Shown here: piece by piece, positions 11,778 through 22,179 of the stretch
Position numbering within the stretch: the first letter of the stretch is position 1
Layout of the letters: every line of letters begins with the position of its first letter
Assembly (NCBI GenBank): GCA_965153455.1
Contig: OZ234498.1
Coordinates: 8,990,001 to 9,054,000, forward strand
DNA length: 64,000 bases
Reading direction: 5' to 3'
From: Sphagnum compactum
Lineage: Eukaryota; Bryophyta; Sphagnopsida; Sphagnales
The notes under the pieces: model-generated
Database searches by the model: none
The model's input: only the letters and a program-made list of their open reading frames with translations
What the model was told of the DNA's origin: nothing
Made by a program: the position numbers and the translations under genes

Positions 11778-12173
11778 TAAAGTTATCCGTAAAGTCAAGC
11801 AATTAGGGGGCGAGAACGGCCAGTTTCGGCATAACAAGGCATCAAATGCGCAACTGGGCATGAAATTTTACAAAACAAAATAACTGGGACCCAAACTAGT
11901 TTTTCCACCAATTTTGGTGGTAAAGTGAGTTTCATCCCCTCTTTCCTTTTTCCTGAACGCCTCCTCTGATGCGACATATATTTTCACTGCTCCTACACGT
12001 ACAACTACTATAATTACTCTCAAACCTCGTGCATTGAATGATGAGTATCAGCATTTCATATTGAGATTTAAATAAAACTTTCTTACTTTGGCGATACCAC
12101 TGAAAGAGGGGATAAGGCGTGAAAGCGGAGGGGATAGGGGGTGAAAGAGGGGGTGACTTTACACATAACTTTA
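11778..12173. mobile_element. MITE family 2, copy 1 (TA-bounded)
   Basis: A 396-bp element, counting the TA at each end. Left end TAAAGTTATCCGTAAAGTC; the right end reads TAAAGTTATGTGTAAAGTC on the other strand. Shared internal landmarks with copy 2 (56621-57015), in the same order and orientation, are GTGGTAAA-TGAGTTTCATCCC, TCTTTCCTTTTTC, CAGCATTTCATA-TGAGATTTAA and GATACCACTGA with a GGGGATAGGGGGTGAAAG block. A TA at both ends fits Tc1/mariner-type insertion (Stowaway-like MITE). Confidence 0.8.
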
Positions 12174-14822
12174 ATAATCTTGTTGTAATATTCTTATAAT
12201 ACTCTTATTATGTCAAATGGTGGTCCAATGATAATAGATAGGCTTGATACATAACTTTTGAGTATATAGGTCCAAACTAGTACCACACTTTTTCATCACC
12301 ATATGGTTTCAAAAACTAAGGCTTCAGTTTTTTTTATGGCTTTTAGTTATCCAATGGGCAAGCATAGCGAGGGAAGTCTAGAAAGCTATTTCTGTTTTGC
12401 AGCCAAAAAGCTTGTTGGAAGATGGGCGGTTTGTCATGCACTCATTAATCAAGTGCCAACTATTATCCTAACATCACTATACATTATAATCACTTAACTC
12501 ACAAGATTTAGTTTCCAAGGTTGTTTTACAATATAACCTCAAGCACTAGCATTGAAACATAAATTACATGTGTTTATTGAGTCAATTAAATCCCACTGCC
12601 TTGAAGTTTATCACAAGGCTCAAGGAACTATTATAAGTAACAGTATAAACAAAAGCTCACCAATTAACACTCTTTGTGAACAACTTTCATTCATTCCATT
12701 GCATCAAACAAACAAAAAAGGTGTTTAAGGTCAATTGGACCCAAATTAGAAACTCTCTTATGACAAACTTTCATTCACTTCAATCGCATGAAACAGACAA
12801 AAGAAGTGTTTAAGTTCAATTCAAGCCAAAATGGGATCACCAATTCATCTTGAAGATAAAAATTCAGATTTCTTAGTTGTTGAAGTTTAATTTTGCGAAT
12901 TGGATCCATATTAAACATGAATTTGCAACCAAAATAGGTCAAGTTTTAATCTGATGTTACCATCTTGATCACCGTGCCATGCAATTCTACACACCCCTGC
13001 TTACTTTCCAATTTTGCCTGGATACAAACCCTAAATCTTGGGATGGCAGTGTAAGTTCATTGCCATGTAACAAAAAAGTAAATCTGAATAGATTTTTGTG
13101 CACAATCTTAAGTTTCCACTTGGAGCTCTGACATCCCTACAAGCTTTTGCCAGCTGATATAAATGTGCAAAGCCAACTTGAACACATATGTATGAGATAA
13201 CAGGGAAAATTCAAAAATAACACTTTCAAGGTAAGAATTCCACCAGTTCCAACAAAATGAAAAACTAAAATGCGAAGACTGAGTGCAGTCATAACTCATA
13301 ACCTTTTGAGTATCACTCAAAAAGCCAGACAATCACCTTCAGCATGCATGGCACTAACCAGTTGACAGTACTCCCACTTATTTCAGCTTCTAGCAGTGGG
13401 CGTAGATAACTGGAAAATAATTTCCCAGGACTTTTGCATCTGAAATTCTATTGCATTCCAGAACCAATGGGAAAACTCATTTGTGATGTTGGCCAGCACT
13501 CAAGAGTCATAGCCAATCAAAAAAGTCATTAGTGTCCCCATTCAAGCTGCAACTAGCTTGTTAGGGTAAGCTTCATTTCCTTTTAGATTGGCATTTGAAC
13601 CAAGCAAGCATCTAAAGCAAAGGCATAGAGTGGTCTACATAAAGGGGGGTAGTGGTTTGGGCCGTAGCACCTTGACCATATCATTTACCTCCACGGACTG
13701 CTTGGATGCAGTACATCCACTGAAGCCACTGGAAAACACATCACTTAGATTGCAGAGAAAACTCCACAATAACACCTCGTAGATGACCAATGAGAAATAA
13801 ACTAGAAGATCACATGATCACATGCAATACACATAATCCAATAAGCTCAATATGAAATCATGGCGGATACAGAATCTCTGAAGCTGCAAAAGTACCCACA
13901 CAACTGGCTGTTCGTAATGGTAACAAAGCAAGACTGCACCTTCAACAACTTTGTAGGTAGGGTTATCACATCAAAGAAGCAGACATTGAAAGTGCAACAC
14001 AACCCTCTTGATGTGAGAACAATCCAGTAGCCATACAACTGGAGGCAAAGTGAAGTGCCACAATGTTTCAGCAGGCATTCCACTATGACGGCAGTTCATT
14101 GCTACCTAAACTCATGATGTCCAGAATCTCTGTGCAGCTGCATTATCAATATGAAATACAAAACAGCAAATTGGGACTTTACCGGGTTTTCAAATCTTCT
14201 GCACCACTAACAACCTGGATTTTTTTAAGTAGATTGAATAACGCTCTATCTGGTGGCTAGTCACCGACTCCTCTGAATCCCTCAAAGATGGTTCACATGG
14301 AGATATCTCCAAATCACTGGCTTATCTCTCTCCTGCACGGCGATCACCCCAAGAGCCATGGCAATGAGAGCAACCCCACTCATTTGCGGAAAGTACAAAA
14401 CTTCAGGAGTTAGTGACCCTGCACTAAAACCGATGGACAACACTTAAGGAAAAAATAAACATCCTGAAAGAACAACATCCACGACTGCTGTATTAACCCT
14501 AGAACTGATTATGCTGTGTTTCCGGTATGCCTTCAACTCCCATTTTTGCCGCATTCATGGAGCGGAAACATCTAGCAGCTGTGGAAAAAGCTGAGGTATT
14601 CTGACCATAGGTTCTACTGTACCTCCCTCCACAAAGCAAGCTAGTTCTCAGCCTCAGATCATTACAAAACCCCCAACAACACAGCATTGAGTACAATGAT
14701 GCCCACATCTCTCGGAAGACAGATAATCATTTCTTTCGCCCATCTTCTAAAGGTAGTTCATCAAAAGCTTCTTCAGCAAAAATAAAAGAATGCAATCACA
14801 CAAGAGGAAGGGACGTTACAAT
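12174..14822. other. Intergenic stretch, no gene recognised
   Basis: No domain or exon structure could be recognised on either strand. The right part (about 13.1-14.8 kb) is less repetitive and may include the 3' UTR of the RALF gene, which reads leftward into it; no clear end is visible. Confidence 0.4.
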
Positions 14823-15200
14823 TCAACCGCGAGCACAGAGAGTGATAGCAGAACAGCCGCGGGTGTAAGGTCTTGCGGGACCAGTTGCAGCAGCGCAGTT
14901 GTTTGTGTAGTAAGACCTTCCGGAGCCTGCCGGACAGGGAATGCGATCGGCGGACAAAGAGCCATAACTGATGAAGAAAGGCGAGTTAGCCAGCATTCTC
15001 CGCGTGACTGAGGACGACTCTATCTCGTCATACTGCTCCTTGCTGCTGCTGCTGAGCAGCTCCGTAACCATGGATGTGGAAGAAGAAGACCAGTCCATCG
15101 CACTTTCCGTGTGTGCACACAGCAAAAGCAAGCTGAGTACTACAACCAACACACACAGCAGAATCGGTTGCTGCTGCTGCTGCATTCCGGAGAGACCCAT
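14823..15200 (-). CDS. RALF peptide hormone precursor, RALF34 type
   Basis: Secreted Rapid Alkalinisation Factor precursor; mature RALFs bind CrRLK1L receptor kinases at the cell surface, and RALF34 of Arabidopsis is a THESEUS1 ligand. The 125-residue product has a Gln run then a strongly hydrophobic signal segment (about 12-28, cleavage probably near 33), a Ser-rich acidic propeptide, and RRML at 67-70, matching the RRxL site cut by the subtilase S1P. The mature part (71-125) carries FFISYGSL (YISY variant), DRIPC, GRSYYTNNC and PYTRGCSAITLC with four Cys at mature positions 19, 32, 46 and 52. RIPCP..SGRSYYT.NC and GP..PYTRGC point to the RALF34 branch. Two oddities: Phe where the motif usually starts with Tyr, and Leu in ITLC where Arg is usual. 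The ATG at 15200 was chosen because it starts directly before the signal peptide. Upstream in-frame sequence is translated A/C-rich repeat, not protein. Single exon, intact. Confidence 0.93.
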   Translation of the reverse strand: MGLSGMQQQQQPILLCVLVVVLSLLLLCAHTESAMDWSSSSTSMVTELLSSSSKEQYDEIESSSVTRRMLANSPFFISYGSLSADRIPCPAGSGRSYYTNNCAAATGPARPYTRGCSAITLCARG

Positions 15201-15204
15201 TTCC

Positions 15205-15290
15205 CCCACCAAAAAACCAAAACAAAAAAAAAACAAAAAACAAAAACAAAAACAAAACCAAAAACAAAACCAAAAACAAAACAAACAAAG
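15205..15290. repeat. CAAAA-rich low-complexity leader of the RALF gene
   Basis: AAACAAAAAC-type runs start within about 10 bp of the RALF ATG. On the coding strand this is a TTTTGTTTTT-type pyrimidine-rich leader, giving spurious Phe/Cys-rich frames. Confidence 0.75.
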
Positions 15291-15476
15291 GAACTGCAGC
15301 AAGCAACAAGCAAAGCACCGGTGAAATAGTAATACAGATAGTCGACAACAGCAATCACACACAGCTCGAGCTCTGCTAGGTTTGCAGCAGCTCAAGACAC
15401 CGTGCTCAAAACACGCAGACACAGTGCGTGAGTTGCTCTATGACCAGTGCTTTGTGTTTCTTCCTCAATTTTGTGA

Positions 15477-15837
15477 TGTAGCCAAAGTGGCGATGATGAT
15501 CCACATCAAGGTTTAGCTAAATTTGGCTACGAGATAAATTATGAAAAGTAGAATTTTTCAAACAGTTTTTCTCTATTTTTGGCCACAATTCTTGAAAACA
15601 TGTGTACAAATCTGGCGAATTTTTCTAAAATGTTGAATTCTGGCTACCTAAAATCTGAAAAGATACTTGATTTTAGCACTTTTAATTTTTTGTTATATTT
15701 CTTTTTGGTTACTTACATGAAAAAATGTGTAGAAACCTGGCGATTTTTTGTTTTTTTTCAAAATTTGTGGCTATCTAAAATCTCAAAAGGCACTGGATTT
15801 TAGCACTTTTATTTTTTAATATTTCTTTTTGGCTACA
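15477..15837 (+). mobile_element. MITE family 1, copy B with internal duplication
   Basis: The 361-bp copy starts TGTAGCCAAAGTGGCGATGA and ends TTTTTGGCTACA, with inverted ends like copies A and C. It is longer than them because an inner segment (CTGGCGA...TAAAATCT.AAAAG...GATTTTAGCACTTTTA) is present twice, with CTGGCGA at 15612 and 15737, a period of 125. Confidence 0.75.
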
Positions 15838-15866
15838 AATAGCCAGCCAAAAAAAGGCTGTCTCTG

Positions 15867-15889
15867 ACACACACGCACACACACACACA

Positions 15890-15926
<37 letters not shown>
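15867..15926. repeat. (CA)n-(TC)n compound microsatellite
   Basis: A nearly pure CA run (about 15867-15892) passes directly into a TC run (about 15893-15926). It ends 10 bp before the candidate foldback element at 15937. Confidence 0.9.
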
Positions 15927-15928
<2 letters not shown>

Positions 15929-16177
15929 AGGGCTTTGAGTGAGCCAGCACCCACCAGTGCACCATCCAAAAATCCCGTTCATGGATGGGATGAAACTGTT
16001 CCCCAGGGGTCAGTTTACTTGGTCAGTAGATATATTTTTCTTCTGCTCCTTTTTTTTTCCCAGCTAGATTTTTATCCCTACCTCAGTTTTTTTTTTCTGG
16101 CAACAGTTTTATTATCACCTTTTTCTGGCCCACCCCGGACCTCAAGTTTTGTTTTGGGAAGCTCCTACCTACCCTCC

Positions 16178-16199
16178 AAACCTAAACCCTAAACCCCAA
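16178..16199. promoter_or_regulatory. Telo-box run upstream of RALF gene
   Basis: AAACCTAAACCCTAAACCCC lies about 980 bp upstream of the RALF start (gene reads leftward), inside the left end of the candidate foldback element. It is the most distant of the upstream runs, so any promoter role is doubtful. Confidence 0.3.
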
Positions 16200-16291
16200 C
16201 CCACCTGCCCCTTCTTCCTACCAACCCACCTACCTCCCTCATCCTGCTGGCCCCTCCCCACCCACCTCCTTTTGCGCTCACTTCCATCGCT

Positions 16292-16442
16292 AGAGCTTCA
16301 AGAGTGCTGCTCATCATAAGGAGCTTCAATGTGGTGGCAGTTGGAGCACGAAAGCAAGAGGAGATGGGAGCTTCATGAGTGTTGTTCATCGTTAGGAGCT
16401 TCAATGTGGTGGCAGCAGGAGCGCGAAAGCAAGAGGAGCTGA
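16292..16442. repeat. 75-bp tandem duplication
   Basis: GAGCTTCAATGTGGTGGCAG occurs at 16321 and 16396. Flanking words (GCTCATC.T.AGGAGC and GAAAGCAAGAGGAG) repeat at the same 75-bp spacing. Confidence 0.85.
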
Positions 16443-16589
16443 AGTGGGAGCTTGAAGGTAAGCTCCTTTCTCCTCCTCCTTTTTTTTTTTTTTTCTTTGT
16501 TGTGAAGAAGACAATGATGGCATCATCGTCATGCCAATGTCATCCTCTTCTTTTGCTCTGCAAGTGCGAAAAATGATGACGAACAACAT

Positions 16590-16980
16590 CATGTAGAAAG
16601 TACCTAGAAGGAAAACAATATTCACATCATTTTGTGATAATATCATAAATCATGAAACAAAAGATTTTTTTTTATAATATTTATTCCATGTTGTCACTAT
16701 ATCATGCCAAAAATATTGATTCAAGTAAATGAAGGTATTGCAAAGTTCTTCACATTGATGTTAGAAAGTCCATTTGAATGAAGTTATGGAGTTTAAATGC
16801 AATACATGCATCATTTTGGGATATTTGTATTCACCTTGAAACTTGGAGGGGTATTGCATAGCCCTACAAAAACCTAAAAGGAATACAATACCTACACCAT
16901 ATTGTGACAATATCTTAAACCATGATACAAATGAAGGTATTGTCAAGTTGGTCACATTGAATGGCACTTGTATTGTAATT
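16590..16980 (-). repeat. Left inverted arm: two subrepeat units
   Basis: The reverse complement contains TTGCATTTAAACTCCATAA, ATCAATGTGAA-AACTTTGCA, ATACCTTCATTTACTTGAA and ACATGGAATAAATATT. It also has TTTTGTTTCATG.TTTA.GATATTATC, then TTTTAGGTTTTTGTAGGGCT and GCAATACCCCTCCAAG. The same words occur in the same order from 19600 rightward, so this arm and the right arm could pair. Confidence 0.8.
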
Positions 16981-17020
16981 CACAATTTTGGTTGCAACCA
17001 TCGAGTTTTGAAATACTTTC

Positions 17021-18298
17021 TTAGTTGTTGTGTTGATGTAACCATGGGGTTTGGCTTTTGGATAATTCATCATCATCTTTGTATTCGTCAAAACTGATCA
17101 ACACCATGGAATCATCTTTTTGATAAGAATGCTCTTCATTCTTACTTGTTAACCTAAGCACCTTGCCATCATCATCATCCTTGTCCTTTTCCTTGTAATC
17201 TTCATCATTTACAATATCTTCCTCTTCAATGTCATTCTCAGAATCATCTTTATCAACCTTGTCATCAGCACTCAACATTGCCTCTGCTGACCTAAGAACT
17301 GTCACAATGATACTAAATGGTGAGGTCATTGTGAAGAGGAACTTGTTGTCAACCTTGAGCTCATTATCAACTGCAAATGCAGTCCATCCAGTTGTAAAGT
17401 AGCCCCTAGAATTCTGAAAATGGGCATGCCACCCATACTTTACCGGCCATTTTTTGCCACTTGGACATGTCATACTTACACCTTTCTAAATAAAATTTCC
17501 ATGTTGCTGCATGAAGCAACATGGAATTTTTTACAAATTAGGCAATATGCTTGTCAGCATTAAGGTGAGTAACAATCCTCTTCTTGATTATTTTGAAGTT
17601 CCTCATGTAAGTTCAAACATGTTTGACATTTGAAACCCAATTGTTTAATGTGTTCTTTCATTCATGGTTTTGGTTTGTCATCATTAACATGTCCAAAAAT
17701 TGTTCACTAGATATTACAAGTTCCTTGCAGAAGAATTATATACTATAGGGAGTCAAATATTTGACGAAAGTTGGAAACATAGAGCATGAACTAAAATAGT
17801 TTCTCATCATTTCTTTGGACCTAGAGGTCCTATTGTTGACCTTGTAAACATTGCAACTTTGTGTTATTGCTTGTTGAGCATGAGGTTGATCAAAGGCCAG
17901 AGACGATATTATTTTTTTCTTTGGAATTCCATTTGGTTGTTTGTGTTTTTGGCCCCAAACCTTGTTTTCATTCGTGATTCCTTTGGTTCCATAAAAAACA
18001 TACATGTGAAATTTTGAATGTGCCTTGAGGGAGGATGATATGGTCACCTTTCTCCAATCCAGCAGCATGAACAACATCTTGCCAATCTTGTTAAAAAAAA
18101 ACTTTGGAACATGTTACTCTTTCTATAACCTTTAAATGAACTAACAACGATTTGACCACTTTGTAGCTTGAAGTGAATGTTTTCTCCAAACCTATGTCCA
18201 TATTCGTGCAAAAAGATTGCATGGATCTCTTGCATGGATCCAATAACATCCTTTCCCTCATGGTGGAGTGATTGGAAATAAGGATCTTCTACATCTTT
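17021..18298 (-). pseudogene. B3-domain (REM-like) gene, broken
   Basis: B3 domains bind DNA in plant transcription factors; REM proteins often carry several. First domain, reading leftward from about 18298: KDVEDPYFQSLHHEGKDVIG, then an EYGHRFGENIHFKLQSGQ block. After a frame change at a poly-T run near 18095 it continues as DWQDVVHAAGLEKGDHIILP. The second domain's C-terminal half is at about 17485-17280: SMTCPSGKKWPVKYGWHAHF, then YFTTGWTAFAVDNELKVD and KFLFTM...IIVTVL. The GW..F..DN.L..D pattern is typical B3. An AG after a T-rich run at 17486-17487 could be an intron acceptor for that exon. An acidic Asp/Glu/Lys tail follows. A frameshift, a stop and missing domain parts argue against function. 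It lies inside the candidate foldback element, so gene capture is possible. Confidence 0.65.
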
Positions 18299-18539
18299 TT
18301 AACAACACCCTCCATCCTCATGGTGGATTGATTTATTTGAAAACTAACCCAAGGGACAAGATTAAATGTTCAAGATTTGCAAAGAAATAATGTATAGCAA
18401 CTTTGAGAAAGAAAAGAACTCACAACTCGGGAGCACTACTTCAGTGCACCATCCATCCATGTTGGGGCTAGGAGACTATGCAAAGGTCAAAGGGTCAAAG
18501 GCTTTCTTTTTTGCCCCACTTTCCTCCTCCATCACATGT

Positions 18540-19540
18540 TTAATTAAAAATTATACCAATTAAAATAATTATGCAAACATTATATTTCTAGAAATGCAAA
18601 AAAATATAATTTCACACATTATTAAACGAAGTATATCATCATTTAGTACATTGTAAACTAAAATTTACATAAAATTAATTTACAAGGACTAAACTTACAT
18701 AATGTTAGTAATTTATATTTCAAACTTCAATGAAAACATTTCAATTTACATAGAAAAATATCCAATTACATGCATTAATAAAATATAACAACGTTGATAA
18801 CTTATCTTTTGGAATTTTTAATTCTCACTAAAAATAAAGTTTACAAAAAAATTGCACTATACATAACCATGGGTGTATATATATAATTTAAATTTAAAAT
18901 ATACTTTTAATCAATTCTCATCCCATTTAAAATAAATATGAAGACATTTTTATACATTAAAATGAATCAACAATATAATTCCATAATATCCTTAATTATA
19001 TATATTGTATTACTCAATATGTTATAATTAACAATTTCAAAACAATATTTAAGCCAATATTATGCATCATAAAAAATAAATTTTATATAAGGACTTTTGT
19101 TATATCTTTATAGAATATAAAATATTACCAACCTACTATTTATTTTAGGCTAGCAATTATTTATTATATGTCAAAAAAAATTAATCATTTTTCAATCATA
19201 CATAGGATTAATATATAGGAAAGACCATAAAAAAGGTAGAAAGTCATGTGTTTTTATTAATTTTTAAGAATATGCATTAGACTATTATTAAAATCTTATT
19301 AAATTAGAGACTTTATGGTTTTATTTTTTGAAATGAGTTTACAACTTTGAAAGGGAAAAACATAAATATGTACATCAGTGAAAAAATGTTAAGCATGAAT
19401 TTTTAATTTTTTAATTTTGACAAACTTTGAACTCTAACCTTAAACCCTAAACCTTTGTACCATTAATGTGACCAATTTTCCATTATGTCCATTTTTATAT
19501 ATGTTAAATCATATTGTAAGGTGAATAAATAATTTTGAAA
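18540..19540. other. Strongly AT-rich stretch inside candidate element
   Basis: Dominated by short A and T runs with almost no GC words; no gene, hairpin or tandem unit recognised. It separates the B3 relic from the right arm. Confidence 0.7.
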
Positions 19541-19599
19541 ACATGAATTTCATGATATATTGGTGGGGAATCAAGTATTTAAAAAATATTTTTAACGAT

Positions 19600-21440
19600 G
19601 AAGGTATTGCATTTAAACTCCATAATGTTGTTCAAATGACCTTCTACCATCAATGTGAAAAACTTTGCAATACCTTCATTTACTTGAACCAATATGTAAG
19701 GCATGTTATACTGAACATGGAATAAATATTTTAAAAAATAGCCTTTTGTTTCATGGTTTAAGATATTATCGCAATATGATGCAAGTATTATTCTCCTTCT
19801 AGGTTTTAGTATGGCAAAACCCCTCCAAGTTTGAAAAGATACGTTATGGAGCCCATTATATTTCTAGGATAACTTATAAAGGGTATTACAAGTGTATTGT
19901 GTTGTTTTGAGCATGAGCAATACCCCTCTAGTAGTGTAGACCCATGGTGTTTAATTACTGAATACCTTAATGACGATATTGGTTTCCTTGGAGTTTTTGG
20001 TAGGGCTACGCAATACCCCTCCACGTGTAAAAATCTATGTTATGGAGCCCAATGTATTTTTGGGATATTTTGAGAGGGGTAATGCATGTTCATTGAGTAA
20101 TCCTCGCCATAAACATTACCCTTTGATAGTCTAAACTAAAATAATTTAACCCATGGGTTTTTATTGAATACCCTAAGCAAGGTATTATTTTGCTTGTAGG
20201 TTTTGGTAAAGCTATGCAATACCCTTCCATGTTTCAAGTTATGGAGCCCAATGTATTTATGGGATAACCTAGGGGTATTGATGGTTTATTGTGTGGTTTT
20301 GAAGATGAGCAATACCCCTCCAATAGTGTAGACCCATGGTGTTTAATTACTAAATATCCTAATGAAGGTAATAGTTTCCTTGCAGGTTTTGGTAAGGCTA
20401 TGTAATACCCCTTCGTGTGTCAAAAGATATGTTATGGAACTCAATGTATTTTTGGGATACCTTGGGAGGGGTAGTGCACGTTCATTGAGTCTTTTTGGGC
20501 ATGAATAATACCCTTCTAATAACCTAGACCAAAATAATTCAACCCATGGTGTTTATAGTGTAGCCCACTGAAGGTACTGCATCCCTTATAAGTTTTGGTA
20601 GGGTTATGCAATACTCCTCCAAGTTTCAAAAGATATGTTATGGAACCCAATGTATTTATAAGATACCTTGTGAGGGGTATTGCATGTTCATTGAGTTTTT
20701 TTGGGCATGAACAAACCCTTCTAATAGCCACGACCAAAATAATTCAGCCCATGGCTTTTATAGTGTAGCCTAATGAGGGTAATGCATCCCTTTTAGGTTT
20801 TGGTAGGGCTATGCAATACTCCTCCAAGTTTCAAAATATATGTTATGGAGCCAAATGTATCTTTAAGATACTCTATGTGGGGTATTGCAAGTGTATAAAA
20901 TAGTTTTGGGCATGAACAATACCTAATAAAAACAATGTAGACCCTTGGTGTTTAATTACATAATACCCTAATGAGGGTATTGGTTTCCTTGTAGGGCTAC
21001 ATAATACCTCGTCATGTGTTAAAAGATATGTTATGGAGCCCAATGTATTTCTGGGATACCTCAAGAGGGGTATTACATGTGTATTGAATAATTTTGAACA
21101 TGATAAATACCCCTCTAATAGTTTAGACCGAAATAATTCAGCCCATGGTGTTTACAGTGTAGCGCAATGAAAGTATTGAAATCTTTCTAGGTTTTGGTAG
21201 GGCTATGCATTACCCTTCACATGTTAAAAGATATGTTATGGAACTTAATGTATTTCTGGGATACCTTGAAAGAGGTATTACAATGTAACCCAATGAGGGT
21301 ATTACATTCCTTTTGGGTTTTGGTAGGGCTATGCAATACCTTTCAAATTGTCAAAAGATATGATATGGAGCCCAAATTATTTCAAGGATATGTAGAATGA
21401 TGTATTGCATGTTCATTGAGTATTTTGCTTTATGAACATG
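19600..21440 (+). repeat. Right arm: ~200-bp tandem satellite-like array, about 9 units
   Basis: The phrase GGTTTTGGTAGGGCTATGCA and variants recur at about 19802, 19993, 20198, 20384, 20588, 20797, 20990, 21190 and 21318. Spacing is mostly 185-210 bp, with a short last unit. Each unit also carries CAAAAGATATGTTATGGAGC, AATGTATTT.TGGGATA, GGGGTATTGCATGTTCATTG and CCCATGGTGTTTA.. words. Units are diverged, so the array is old. Two inverted units lie at 16590-16980. Confidence 0.9.
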
Positions 21441-22179
21441 AGTACAACATGCATTAAATGCGTCTAAATTGAACAAGAGCTCCGTATCACTTTGATTATC
21501 CACTTGGTTTGCAATACCCTCATGGAAAACACTCTCTGAACAAAACTTGCAATTCCCTTATATAAGGGGTGTTAAATATTTTAATCGTCCCCTTATTTAT
21601 TTTGTTTGAATGAACAAGATCAAGCTCCATGCAATACCTTCATTTTATTCTTTCCTCATCGTTGTCGACCGTTGGGGGTCTATTGCACCGGCAACCACGT
21701 AGGTAGGTCTAGCCATGTAGGTGGAGTTTGGTAGGTACCTATTTAAAGTGTTGGTAGGTAGGTAGGTTGGTGGTAGGGGCGGGTAGGTGGGTGGGGATGA
21801 GAGTAGCACGTTTTTAATTTATAGGTGAGTAGGTAGATGGGGAAGAGTCTACTTTTAATTTGAATATACAGGTGAGTATGTGGGTGGGGGACAGTGGGGG
21901 TGTAGTGGGTGGGAAAAGATTCAAAAGCAAAAGAAAATAAAACCGGGTGGGGGGCGGGGAGAAAATAAAGTTCCCACAAAAAAAAATCAGAGATCAGGGA
22001 GAAAAAAAAACTGGGAAGGGGGCGGGGAGAAAATAAAGTTGCAAAGACAAAAACAGAGATCAGGGCTGAGAAAGGGCAAACCAAAAAAAGTCAACCTGGG
22101 ATGGCACAGGGATAGAAAAGAGAATCCTATCACTGCACCATCCATCCACGTTGGTGCACTGGTGGGTGTTGCTTCACTC

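Larger units (their letters stand above)
15937..22179. mobile_element. Candidate foldback-like element, ~6.2 kb, carrying a B3 gene relic
   Basis: The left end GAGTGAGCCAGCACCCACCA (then GTGCACCA) and the reverse complement of the right end, GAGTGAAGCAACACCCACCA (then GTGCACCA), match at 25 of 28 positions. Inside both ends come pyrimidine-rich tracts and CCTACC/CCCACC runs in mirrored orientation (16140-16280 and 21700-21790). Next inward are inverted arms of related subrepeats (16590-16980 against 19600-20030). The right arm grows into a tandem array to about 21440. Between the arms sit a broken B3-domain gene and a ~1-kb AT-rich stretch. This layout recalls foldback elements with satellite-like arms. 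No convincing target duplication is visible, so the outer borders are provisional. Confidence 0.5.

Noticed and set aside
14823-15422. A 199-residue frame with a Cys/Phe-rich N-terminus on the minus strand
   Set aside because: The first 74 residues translate the TTTTGTTTTT-type leader repeat; the real RALF start is the ATG at 15200 directly before the signal peptide.
18050-18120. Possible 44-bp intron joining the two halves of the first B3 domain
   Set aside because: It is too short for plant splicing; a frameshift at the poly-T run is simpler.
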